Assembly (NCBI GenBank): GCA_003519645.1
Contig: DOWI01000286.1
Span: 17,663-23,150, forward strand
Source: Oscillospiraceae bacterium
Lineage (GTDB): Bacteria > Bacillota_A > Clostridia > Oscillospirales > Acutalibacteraceae
Reading direction: 5' to 3'
Length of the DNA: 5,488 nt
Part shown: piece by piece, positions 1 to 5,488 of the stretch
How the letters are laid out: each line of letters starts with the position of its first letter
Numbering within the stretch: position 1 is the stretch's first letter
Notes under the pieces: model-generated
The model's database searches: none
What the model was told of the DNA's origin: nothing
The model's input: the letters and a program-made list of their open reading frames with translations, nothing else
Program-made: the position numbers and the translations under genes

Positions 1-126
1 GTGCCATCTATTATTATAATCCCAGAACCGCCACCAATGCATGGATTCGCAAGCGCCCGGTTGTAACAACAATCGGAACCCATCTGTTCTGCATGTAAAC
101 AATCAGCGTTTTTATAGTGAATTTTT
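1..126. other. Left-edge stretch with no supportable gene
   Basis: I see no coding region here. On the plus strand a short open stretch from the window edge ends at a TAA at 64-66 (22 codons, proline/isoleucine-rich). It could in principle be the tail of a gene outside the window, but nothing in it is recognisable. On the minus strand an open frame of about 63 codons runs from inside the inverted-repeat element and has no recognisable domain. A TATAAT-like hexamer occurs on both strands at 13-20 because that site is palindromic, and no well-spaced -35 box goes with it. Confidence 0.5.
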
Positions 127-248
127 GCCTTCCCACCCCTGGGAAGTTGCCACGAAGTAGCGGATGAGGTGGACAATTTTGTTCTGCCTTTGACACCCCC
201 CTCATCAGTCTCGCATCCGCCGGGCAGCTTCCCCCGTGGGGATAAGCC
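127..248. repeat. Degenerate inverted-repeat element, MITE-like
   Basis: Two arms, 127-172 and 196-248, are imperfect reverse complements. Read outside to inside, each goes from a GCC/GGCTT end through a C-run/G-run mini-hairpin, then GGGAAG or GGGGAAGC, then TTGCC/CTGCC, and finishes with GGATGAGG or GATGAGG near the centre. The centre (173-195) is AT-richer. Arm one contains its own small stem (129-135 with 140-146), and arm two a stem of 230-234 with 238-242. The style (TTCCCC/GGGGAA stems, GATGAGG boundary) resembles short dispersed repeats I know from clostridial genomes. That family match is from memory, not from a search. No transposase is present, so if mobile it would be non-autonomous. 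Arm two is longer, so the element is either eroded or two separate repeat copies placed head to head. Confidence 0.5.
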
Positions 249-259
249 TTGGACTACTG

Positions 260-288
260 ATAAAGCCCGCCGAAACGGCGGGCTTTAT
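260..288 (-). terminator. Terminator-like hairpin downstream of fmnB
   Basis: A perfect 13-bp stem (260-272 pairs with 276-288) encloses a 3-nt loop. The core is GCCCGCCG/CGGCGGGC, and the AAA/TTT flanks are built into the stem. This is the usual layout of a bidirectional intrinsic terminator, because each strand reads GC stem then TTTAT. The U-run is only three to four bases on either strand, so efficiency is uncertain. It lies about 110 nt past the fmnB stop and is the best candidate for the end of the operon transcript. Confidence 0.65.
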
Positions 289-305
289 GTAGATATAGTC
301 TATCA

Positions 306-332
306 TGGGGGCGGATCTGGAATCCGCCCCTA
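306..332. repeat. REP-like palindrome (GGGGCGGAT / ATCCGCCCC)
   Basis: Perfect 9-bp arms, 308-316 and 322-330, surround a 5-nt loop. One further G-T wobble and a T-A pair extend the stem to 306-332. On the minus strand it reads GTAGGGGCGGATTCC and onward. This looks like the GTAGGGGCGG... palindromic units dispersed between genes in many clostridial genomes, which is family knowledge from memory and not searched. It lies 65 nt past the fmnB stop and has no U-tract, so it is more likely a repeat or mRNA 3'-end protector than a terminator. It also creates a spurious open frame across the region. Confidence 0.5.
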
Positions 333-397
333 CATCACCAAATAATATTTTACGATTATGCGTACATGTGAAAAATTGTCTGTCTGATAATAATCCG

Positions 398-1444
398 TTA
401 GAGCTGTTCCTTAATATACTGTTTAAATTTGCTGCTGTATCCAATTTCACCATTTTCCAGTATCCAGAGTGCCTCGGTCTCTGGCAGGCTGTCTATATAT
501 TCTACCCCCTGCTCATACGGCATATTATACAGCGCCGTTGAAAGCTCATCTGCGATACCTGAATCCCGGCAAATGATTGTGACCGCCTTGAAGTAGGTTG
601 ACGGCATTAGAGTTTCGGGATTAATGATATGGTGATAACGCTTTCCGTCTACCGTATAATACCGTTGATAACTCCCGCTGGTTACAACCGATTTATCATC
701 TATGGCAGTTACCAGCAAATCGGTATTGCCTTGACTGGCGTCAGGGTCCTGAATGCCTACATTCCAGGGCTTGCCTTTTCCGTCCTTGCTACCGATTGCC
801 CTGACATTGCCGCCTACACTAAGGAGCGCCGAGGTATAGCCCTTGTCCTTGGCTAGCAGCGCCACTTTTTCGGTGGCATACCCCTTTGCTACCCCACCCA
901 CATCAATACTCATTTCGGCATCGGACAAAAACACGGTGGAGTTTCCCTCATCAATAATAATATGGTTAATATCGGTGTGCTTTGCCGCCTCCTGAAGCTG
1001 GCTTAGCTTTGGCAGTGCGGCATTTTGGGGATCGTCAATTCCCGCTTCCCGATAATCGTGCCAAATTTTCAAAACAGCGCCCAGTGCAATATTGCACCTC
1101 CCCTGTGTTCTTGTATATGCTTGCTTTGAAAATTTCAGCAAATCAATAATTCGACTATCTACTTTTACAGGCCGCTTTCCCGCATTATCATTGATTGTTT
1201 TTATGTTAGGGATGCCCTCATAGTCATGATAGATATCAAATAGCGTATGATACTCCTCCAAGGAATCATGAATCAACACCGAAAATTCCTCGAATTCCAC
1301 CCTGCTGTCCATATAAGCAACCATTGTCGTCACTGTGTCGAAAAGCTGCAAAAACTGTGCCTCATAGCGTTTCTTGCGCTGTATGCATGATGAGGAAGTA
1401 AACACCATGGCACAAGCAAGCAGTAATGTTACGATTCGTTTCAT
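398..1444 (-). CDS. fmnB: ApbE-family FMN transferase lipoprotein (FmnB-like)
   Basis: Enzyme that transfers FMN from FAD to a threonine hydroxyl of partner proteins outside the membrane. Here the obvious partner is the lipoprotein encoded just upstream. It has 348 residues, the usual ApbE length. ApbE landmarks are in order: FDT near 35-37; DVGGVAKGYATE at 181-192; SVGGN at 209-213; TSGSYQRYY at 255-263; GKRYHHIINPETLMP at 267-281; and the metal-site region IADELSTALYNM at 297-308, with Asp299 and Thr303 as likely Mg ligands. The N-terminus has two basic residues, a hydrophobic run, and Cys20 after SSS. This reads as a lipoprotein signal, though Ser at -3 is a weak lipobox. The ATG is supported by GAGG at 1452-1455, 7 nt upstream. 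It is the last gene of the operon, 90 nt after pplA with a strong hairpin between them. No catalytic residue looks missing. Confidence 0.93.
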   Translation of the reverse strand: MKRIVTLLLACAMVFTSSSCIQRKKRYEAQFLQLFDTVTTMVAYMDSRVEFEEFSVLIHDSLEEYHTLFDIYHDYEGIPNIKTINDNAGKRPVKVDSRIIDLLKFSKQAYTRTQGRCNIALGAVLKIWHDYREAGIDDPQNAALPKLSQLQEAAKHTDINHIIIDEGNSTVFLSDAEMSIDVGGVAKGYATEKVALLAKDKGYTSALLSVGGNVRAIGSKDGKGKPWNVGIQDPDASQGNTDLLVTAIDDKSVVTSGSYQRYYTVDGKRYHHIINPETLMPSTYFKAVTIICRDSGIADELSTALYNMPYEQGVEYIDSLPETEALWILENGEIGYSSKFKQYIKEQL

Positions 1445-1465
1445 TGTCCATCCTCAAATATAGGA

Positions 1466-1493
1466 ATATCCGCCGGTTTGTGCCGGCGGATAT
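1466..1493 (-). promoter_or_regulatory. Strong hairpin in the pplA-fmnB gap (attenuator or mRNA-stability element)
   Basis: Perfect 11-bp inverted repeat (1466-1476 with 1483-1493, ATATCCGCCGG/CCGGCGGATAT) with a 6-nt loop. It lies 41 nt past the pplA stop and ends about 21 nt before the fmnB start, just ahead of its GAGG ribosome site. On the minus strand the bases after the stem read TCCTATATTTG, with no real U-run, so full termination seems unlikely. A partial terminator or a 3'-end block against exonucleases would raise the carrier-lipoprotein mRNA over that of the catalytic transferase. The stem is clear in the sequence; the function is inference. Confidence 0.55.
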
Positions 1494-1534
1494 AATTTTA
1501 TAGATTCACAGGCTTACCATCGACAGCAATGGTA

Positions 1535-2545
1535 CTATTTTGCCCCGGCTGCTGCCTTTTCAATTGCACCGATCAGTCCGCCAACCGACATGGTTACACT
1601 GGAAGTGAGATCCGATCCGGTGGGATGCTCGGCTTCATCCACTGCAATCCCCTTTACTTGGCTGACTGTTTTTCCGATCACATAGTCAGCAAACGAAGCG
1701 GCCTGCTCGTTCCACTCTTTGCCAATTTTTGATGCTTTCTTCATACCATAAGCGTCTCCCAGCTGGTTCTTGGTCTTCTGTTCGACAGTCAAATCGGATG
1801 TAATCTTTCCGGTATTGTCAAAGTTTACGTCGGTTTGGGAAGCGTCTAATACGCAGCTGGTGATTTTGCCGTCGGCATCGGTTGTAGTTGCGGTGTAGTA
1901 GGAATATGCCTGTGCAAGACCAGCCTTAGCATCGGTCGCGTCTGTGGATTTCTCGATGTTTGTGACAATACCGAGACCCAGCTTGTCGGAGGCCTTTGAG
2001 CCCTTATCCCGGGCGTTGCTGACAGCCTTCTTCACACCCTCGATTAAATCGCCGACAGCCATGGTTACTGACGCGGTGAGATCCGGTCCGGTGGGATACT
2101 TCTGCTGGTTGACCGCGATACCTGCAACTTCGTTTGCGGTCTTGCCTTCGACATACTTTGCAAATGCGGCGGCCTGTTCATACCACTCTTTGCCGATGCC
2201 GGAGGCCTTTTTCATGCCGTAATCTTCCTTGCGTTCATTCTTTGTTTTGAACTCGGTATCAAGCGGCGTGGTAATTTTGCCCGTGGCATCGAAATTAATC
2301 TTGGTCTGTACAGAATCAATGACGCATTTCACAATTCTGTCATCCTTATCAACCGTTACCGCCACAACCGTGGAATCCATTTGGGCCAGTCCGGTTCCAT
2401 CTTTTACATCACTGGATTTTTCAATCGAGGATATTACTGCCAGACCTGTTTTGACTTTATCTCCGGCAGTCTCTTCTTTTTTACAGCCTGAGAAAGTGGT
2501 TGCAATGAGCATGACCGCTGCCGCAATTGACAAATACTTTTTCAT
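1535..2545 (-). CDS. pplA: Two-domain flavin-carrier lipoprotein (PplA-like)
   Basis: Surface lipoprotein expected to carry covalent FMN and pass electrons to extracellular acceptors. It has 336 residues from the ATG chosen here. Residues 1-20 are a lipoprotein signal ending FSG before Cys21, followed by a charged linker. Two copies of a domain of about 150 residues follow (about 32-178 and 188-335), very similar to each other: NFDxTGKIT at 84-92 and 241-249, YGMKKASxIGKEWxEQAA at 109-126 and 266-283, and PTGxDLT[AS]SVTM at 151-162 and 308-319. The last block aligns with the flavinylation motif of FMN-binding domains (D-x-x-S-G-A-T), putting FMN on Thr161 and Thr318. Canonical SGAT is replaced by [AS]SVT. 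The family is named from this architecture and the adjacent ApbE gene; I could not confirm it by search. An in-frame ATG at 2557 is possible but sits directly against GAAGGG, so I reject it. Confidence 0.85.
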   Translation of the reverse strand: MKKYLSIAAAVMLIATTFSGCKKEETAGDKVKTGLAVISSIEKSSDVKDGTGLAQMDSTVVAVTVDKDDRIVKCVIDSVQTKINFDATGKITTPLDTEFKTKNERKEDYGMKKASGIGKEWYEQAAAFAKYVEGKTANEVAGIAVNQQKYPTGPDLTASVTMAVGDLIEGVKKAVSNARDKGSKASDKLGLGIVTNIEKSTDATDAKAGLAQAYSYYTATTTDADGKITSCVLDASQTDVNFDNTGKITSDLTVEQKTKNQLGDAYGMKKASKIGKEWNEQAASFADYVIGKTVSQVKGIAVDEAEHPTGSDLTSSVTMSVGGLIGAIEKAAAGAK

Positions 2546-2557
2546 ACGAATGACCAT

Positions 2558-2563
2558 CCCTTC
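2558..2563 (-). promoter_or_regulatory. Ribosome binding site that decides the pplA start
   Basis: GAAGGG on the minus strand ends 12 nt before the ATG at 2545 but has zero spacing to the ATG at 2557. Only the inner ATG is usable with this site, and it gives a normal MKK-hydrophobic-Cys lipoprotein signal. A second purine-rich AAAGGAG at 2593-2599, right after the eetB stop, has no start codon at a suitable distance. Confidence 0.6.
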
Positions 2564-2602
2564 ACAATGTAATAACTTTATTTTAGAACTTTCTCCTTTT
2601 TT

Positions 2603-3166
2603 TTATTTCAAACCAAGCTTTTTAAATGCCGGTAAGAAAACCCTTAAAAGTGTTGAAGTTGCAATCCCCGCAATGACCCCCGATATAAGCAAGACCGGCA
2701 GATGCACAATCGCAAGCAAATCGGTATAAATCACCGAAACCGCAATCAGCTGTCCAAAATTATGAAAAATCGCCCCTGCCATACCGGCGGTGAGATAGGA
2801 CAGCTTATCTTTGAATATCAGTATAAGAAGGACGATAGCGGTAATCGATAGGATTCCGCCACTGAGGCTTAGTAGACAGGCAATCGGTCCTCTTGTAATA
2901 AATACAAACAGTGCTTTCAGGACTGCGACACAATATGCTTCTCTTTTCCCCAAAAAAAACAGGGCATACATCACAATGATGTTTGACAGCCCGAGCTTCA
3001 CCCCCGGCGCGGGAACAGGAAGCTGCAAGGAATCCTCCACGAGTGACAAAACTATGGCAGCCGCAAACAACAGACCTGTAAGAACCAACCTGATTAGTTT
3101 TTTTGATTTCGGCACCATGATATCCACTGATTGCGTGAGCGTTTTATCCTTCATAGAAAGATTCAT
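2603..3166 (-). CDS. eetB: Gx-transporter / 'heptaprenyl diphosphate synthase component I' family membrane protein (EetB-like)
   Basis: Polytopic membrane protein of 187 residues, normal for the family. After a polar N-terminus of about 24 residues come hydrophobic segments around 27-45, 57-72, 79-89, 95-117, 123-145 and 152-176. Family signatures are visible: PGVKLGLSNIIVMYALFFLG (conserved GVKLGL-N), LSGGILS, and the helix with GAIFHNFGQL (conserved HN-GQ). Many databases label this family heptaprenyl diphosphate synthase subunit I, but it has no aspartate-rich prenyl-synthase motif. In EET loci it is the EetB membrane component, thought to act with EetA in moving electrons from quinone to the extracellular flavin carriers. 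The start lies 21 nt after eetA with GGAAAGG just upstream; an ATG at codon 5 is an alternative. The family call is firm; the EET role rests on the neighbours. Confidence 0.85.
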   Translation of the reverse strand: MNLSMKDKTLTQSVDIMVPKSKKLIRLVLTGLLFAAAIVLSLVEDSLQLPVPAPGVKLGLSNIIVMYALFFLGKREAYCVAVLKALFVFITRGPIACLLSLSGGILSITAIVLLILIFKDKLSYLTAGMAGAIFHNFGQLIAVSVIYTDLLAIVHLPVLLISGVIAGIATSTLLRVFLPAFKKLGLK

Positions 3167-3187
3167 TTCCTTTCCGGGTTTTATCGC

Positions 3188-3577
3188 CTAACCGATTACA
3201 ATATCCGGATCGTTGTCGGAAGCATTGTTTTTTCTGACAATCTTTAAGACAATTTTATTTGGCAGACATGCCGCACTTTGCCCCACTGTGTCTATTCTTC
3301 CCGAACGGATACAGATTTTATCCCTACAATCCGATTCTTTAAAACAGATACTTCCATCTTCAAAAACATGGAAGACAACATGCCGATTCTGCGGGATTGA
3401 GAATATCCTATCCTCTTTTTTACCCAGATCCACCGTCTGTACGAGTCTTGATTCATAGAATATTTCTGCCACAACCGGTGTCCCCGAATAATACAGTGTA
3501 TAGCAGCCCCATACAACAAGGCTTATAAGCAGTATCGCCAAAATTACTATAGAATCAGACTTTTTAACAAGTTTCAT
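3188..3577 (-). CDS. eetA: Membrane-anchored NusG domain II protein (EetA-like)
   Basis: Small protein of 129 residues with one N-terminal membrane helix (about 9-30) and a C-terminal extracytoplasmic domain. The core from about 75 to 114 matches the NusG_II family: SDCRDKICIRSG at 82-93 and QSAACLPNKIVLKI at 100-113, with conserved Cys84, Cys89 and Cys104 and the CLPN turn. Despite the domain name it is not a transcription factor: the KOW and NGN parts of NusG are absent and a membrane anchor is present. In EET loci this protein (EetA) neighbours EetB and is needed for electron transfer, by a mechanism I do not know to be settled. Spacing is 39 nt after dmkA and 21 nt before eetB. I see no strong Shine-Dalgarno before the ATG, which may mean lower translation or coupling. 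Confidence 0.83.
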   Translation of the reverse strand: MKLVKKSDSIVILAILLISLVVWGCYTLYYSGTPVVAEIFYESRLVQTVDLGKKEDRIFSIPQNRHVVFHVFEDGSICFKESDCRDKICIRSGRIDTVGQSAACLPNKIVLKIVRKNNASDNDPDIVIG

Positions 3578-3616
3578 TTCATCTTAAAACCATGTTCTTT
3601 CCCGATTTATAATCCG

Positions 3617-4531
3617 CTATTTCAAAAACCCGCTAACAAATATCAAGAAACAAAATACTGCCATTATCATAACATAATTTTTGACAGCGACAATAAAAGT
3701 TGATGATTTTTCCTGCTTCTTAAAAAATACATTTATATTTTTTTGTACCGGAATCAGGGTTAAAAGCAGTAAAAGGCATATAGGAGACAGGATGCGCAGC
3801 AGAACCATTGCAATTACGGAAAGATAAATAAGATAATATAGCCCCGCGAAAAGATAAAGCGCTTTCTTACCGATATAATAAGGAAGGGTATGCCGTTTCA
3901 CAGCAATATCCTTTTCAAGGTCACAGATGTTGTTTGCAAGCATGATGTTTGCCGTGGCACAAAAGGGAGCAACCGACAAAAACAAAACCGAAAAGACCGG
4001 CAGAATATGAACTGAAAATGTAAGCGTTTGGGGTGAAAAGGAATAGCTTAGATAGGTAGACTTGGGCATGTTGATATAGAGAAGAATAAACGGAATCAGC
4101 AGGCCATAAAACAACCCCGAAAAAAATTCACCCAGGGGCTGTCTTGAGATGGGAAGCGGGCCATAGGAATAAAAGACGCCGCAGAGAAAGCACAAACCGC
4201 CCAGAATCAGTACCACCACATCCGTGATATACGCAAGATACAGCCCCAATGCAGCGCTGACCAAAAGAAGTACCATGATAACGACAAGCGAAATACTCCG
4301 CCGAAACTGCAGAACCTGATCATTGGTTTTGGTGTCTACATAGTTATTGATTGCAGTTGTTGTTAAATCAAACAGGAACATAGCAGCAAAAAAGATAAAG
4401 GTTCTTTCTACATTGATCTTCTGCCCAATTGAAAACAAGTAAGCCAATGTCATCAAAAATGCGAAAATACTGGTGATTTTGGTGGTAATCTCGACATACT
4501 TTAAAAACCGCTTAACCAATGCCAACCCCAT
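3617..4531 (-). CDS. dmkA: UbiA/MenA-family polyprenyltransferase (DmkA-like)
   Basis: Integral membrane enzyme that joins a polyprenyl diphosphate to an aromatic ring, most likely 1,4-dihydroxy-2-naphthoate, giving demethylmenaquinone. It has 304 residues with about eight or nine hydrophobic segments. Both aspartate-rich Mg/diphosphate motifs are present: NNYVDTKTND at 62-71 (Asn62, Asp66, Asp71) and NNICDLEKD at 200-208 (Asn200, Asp204, Asp208). The MenA-like block YSYGPLPISRQPLGEFFSGL spans 121-140. The first 20 nt overlap the end of the upstream synthase gene, implying translational coupling and a supply chain from tail synthesis to tail transfer. In EET loci this enzyme is a second, dedicated MenA paralogue. 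Whether a housekeeping menA exists here cannot be seen. The start ATG has only a weak GGATTGG upstream, so a start a few codons downstream is possible. Confidence 0.9.
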   Translation of the reverse strand: MGLALVKRFLKYVEITTKITSIFAFLMTLAYLFSIGQKINVERTFIFFAAMFLFDLTTTAINNYVDTKTNDQVLQFRRSISLVVIMVLLLVSAALGLYLAYITDVVVLILGGLCFLCGVFYSYGPLPISRQPLGEFFSGLFYGLLIPFILLYINMPKSTYLSYSFSPQTLTFSVHILPVFSVLFLSVAPFCATANIMLANNICDLEKDIAVKRHTLPYYIGKKALYLFAGLYYLIYLSVIAMVLLRILSPICLLLLLTLIPVQKNINVFFKKQEKSSTFIVAVKNYVMIMAVFCFLIFVSGFLK

Positions 4532-5488
4532 CCAATCCGTTATAGGCTTTGTTAAGTATTGCAGTCAGCCTCTCTTTTTTGTCGGGATGCGCATTCAACC
4601 TATTTATAATACTCTTTGACTTGTCATAGTATTTTTTAGAAACCGAACGGGTATAAGGTACGCCTCCCGCCTGCCGGACGGCTTCATGGATTTCCTCTTT
4701 TAAGACTTCCCCCCTCTTTGCCCTTTCTCTGAGCTGGGTATTTTTCTTAAAAGTATATACAAGCGGCAGGGTTACAACGCCGTGTTCAAAGTCAGATAAA
4801 ACAGGTTTTAGTGCTTCATCCTGGGATGATTCATAGTCAATGCAGTCATCGGAAAGCTGAAATATCATGCCGATAAAACGGCCCAGTCGAGTACAGAGGT
4901 TTGCCTGCTTTTTCTCGTTCTCGCAAAGCATGGATCCGGCGTAGAAAGCGGCTTCAAACAAAGCGGCCGTCTTGCCGAAAATAATTTTTAGATATCCATA
5001 CTCCGAAAGATCATAATTGCGGTTGTTCATATTCTGCCGCAATTCACCGAGACACACCCTGCCCATATAGTCGGGCAAATCATAATCCAGATACTCATTT
5101 TTTTGGGTTGCGCAAGATGCTGTTTTCAGCGCCATGCAAAACAAATAATCGCCGCTGATTACCGCAGAGTGACTGCCGAACTTTTTGTGAAGCGTCGGCA
5201 TCCCTCTGCGCATTTCGGCATCGTCAATCACATCATCATGCACCAGCGTTGCAAGATGAAGTAGCTCGATGGAAACAGCAAGCCTCACCGCATCGGGTTC
5301 AATCAGACCTTGGTTGTTCTCAGCGCAGGCAAGCAGAGAAATCGCGCGTATCATCTTGCCTTTTGTACCGGAAAGATGGGCGGTCTGGGAGCGTACCGCT
5401 TTGGGTGCAGAGAGCAGAGCCTTATCAAGCTCCTCTCTAACCTTTATAACACTCCTGTCAAAGTCCAACGCCTCTACTACAGTTTGTT
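4512..5488 (-). CDS. dmkB: Polyprenyl diphosphate synthase (DmkB-like), 5' end beyond the window
   Basis: Trans-isoprenyl diphosphate synthase that elongates an allylic diphosphate with isopentenyl diphosphate to make the quinone tail. Numbered from the TTG at 5466-5468: GKMIR at 37-41, first Asp-rich motif DDVID at 78-82 followed by MRRG at 86-89, GELRQ at 141-145, GKTA at 166-169, and second Asp-rich motif DDCID at 207-211. The small residues Ala73 and Thr74 just before the first motif fit a long-chain product; the exact length cannot be read. The N-terminus is unresolved: the frame stays open from the TTG to the right edge (codons for QTVVEA precede it), and the only purine-rich stretch sits about 2 nt from the TTG. 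The true start is therefore probably outside the window. The gene overlaps dmkA by 20 nt. Confidence 0.9.
   Translation of the reverse strand, partial: QTVVEALDFDRSVIKVREELDKALLSAPKAVRSQTAHLSGTKGKMIRAISLLACAENNQGLIEPDAVRLAVSIELLHLATLVHDDVIDDAEMRRGMPTLHKKFGSHSAVISGDYLFCMALKTASCATQKNEYLDYDLPDYMGRVCLGELRQNMNNRNYDLSEYGYLKIIFGKTAALFEAAFYAGSMLCENEKKQANLCTRLGRFIGMIFQLSDDCIDYESSQDEALKPVLSDFEHGVVTLPLVYTFKKNTQLRERAKRGEVLKEEIHEAVRQAGGVPYTRSVSKKYYDKSKSIINRLNAHPDKKERLTAILNKAYNGLDGVGIG

Noticed and set aside
1..397. CRISPR array or structural RNA gene in the non-coding left end
   Set aside because: There are no regularly spaced direct repeats and no tRNA- or rRNA-like fold by eye. The repeats present are inverted and of three different kinds.
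205..453. Minus-strand open frame of 82 codons overlapping the end of fmnB and running through the palindromes
   Set aside because: Its coding capacity comes from the repeat sequences and the fmnB tail in another frame. It has no recognisable domain and no clear ribosome site, and such spurious frames are typical of this repeat type.
305..541. Plus-strand open frame of 78 codons antisense to the fmnB 3' end
   Set aside because: It starts inside the REP-like palindrome and is antisense to a well-supported gene. The translation has no recognisable features.
1541..2449. Tandem DNA repeat or recent gene duplication inside pplA
   Set aside because: The two units match at protein level but differ at many bases. 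Two-domain architecture is normal for this lipoprotein family, so it is an old domain duplication rather than a DNA repeat element.
2593..2599. AAAGGAG Shine-Dalgarno-like sequence right after the eetB stop
   Set aside because: No start codon lies 5-12 nt downstream, so it does not reveal a small gene. It may be chance or a ribosome standby site.
2580..2611. Possible internal promoter before pplA (TTGAAA at 2606-2611, TAAAAT at 2580-2585, minus strand)
   Set aside because: The spacer is 20 nt, too long for a standard housekeeping promoter. The TTGAAA is part of the eetB C-terminal codons, and the AT-rich gap makes chance matches likely.
2229..2729. Plus-strand open frame of 166 codons antisense to pplA and the eetB end
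   Set aside because: It is a long shadow of two confidently assigned genes on the other strand, with no recognisable domain.
2811..3191. Plus-strand open frame of 126 codons antisense to eetB
   Set aside because: It lies opposite a membrane-protein gene of a known family and shows no recognisable fold.

Overview
The window carries one six-gene operon, all on the minus strand and read from right to left. I recognise it as most of the flavin-based extracellular electron transfer (EET) locus known from Listeria and other Gram-positive bacteria. In transcription order the genes are a polyprenyl diphosphate synthase (dmkB-like, cut by the right edge), a UbiA/MenA-family prenyltransferase (dmkA-like), a one-helix membrane protein with a NusG domain II fold (eetA-like), a small polytopic membrane protein of the Gx-transporter/'heptaprenyl diphosphate synthase component I' family (eetB-like), a lipoprotein with two repeated FMN-carrier domains (pplA-like), and a lipoprotein ApbE-type FMN transferase (fmnB-like). 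The spacing (20-nt overlap, then gaps of 39, 21, 57 and 90 nt) supports one transcription unit.

Inferred working model: DmkB makes the polyprenyl tail and DmkA attaches it to a naphthoate ring, giving a demethylmenaquinone-type quinone in the membrane. EetA and EetB help pass electrons across or out of the membrane. FmnB covalently loads FMN on two threonines of PplA, and the surface-anchored PplA passes electrons to extracellular acceptors. The canonical NADH dehydrogenase (Ndh2) and the flavin-transport component (FmnA) are not in the window. They may lie beyond the right edge or elsewhere in the genome.

Layout: 4512-5488 dmkB (5' partial); 3617-4531 dmkA; 3188-3577 eetA; 2603-3166 eetB; 1535-2545 pplA; 1466-1493 a strong hairpin in the pplA-fmnB gap; 398-1444 fmnB. 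The last ~400 bases hold no gene I can support. They contain a REP-like palindrome (306-332), a terminator-like hairpin (260-288), and a degenerate inverted-repeat element resembling the MITE-like repeats scattered in clostridial genomes (127-248).

The organism is probably a Gram-positive anaerobe of the Firmicutes, most likely Clostridia. This rests on lipoproteins with N-terminal lipoboxes, the EET gene set, moderate base composition, and the style of the dispersed repeats. It is an inference, not an identification. The operon is a described system. The parts that seem less routine are the inter-gene hairpin, the repeats at the operon end, and the missing Ndh2/FmnA.
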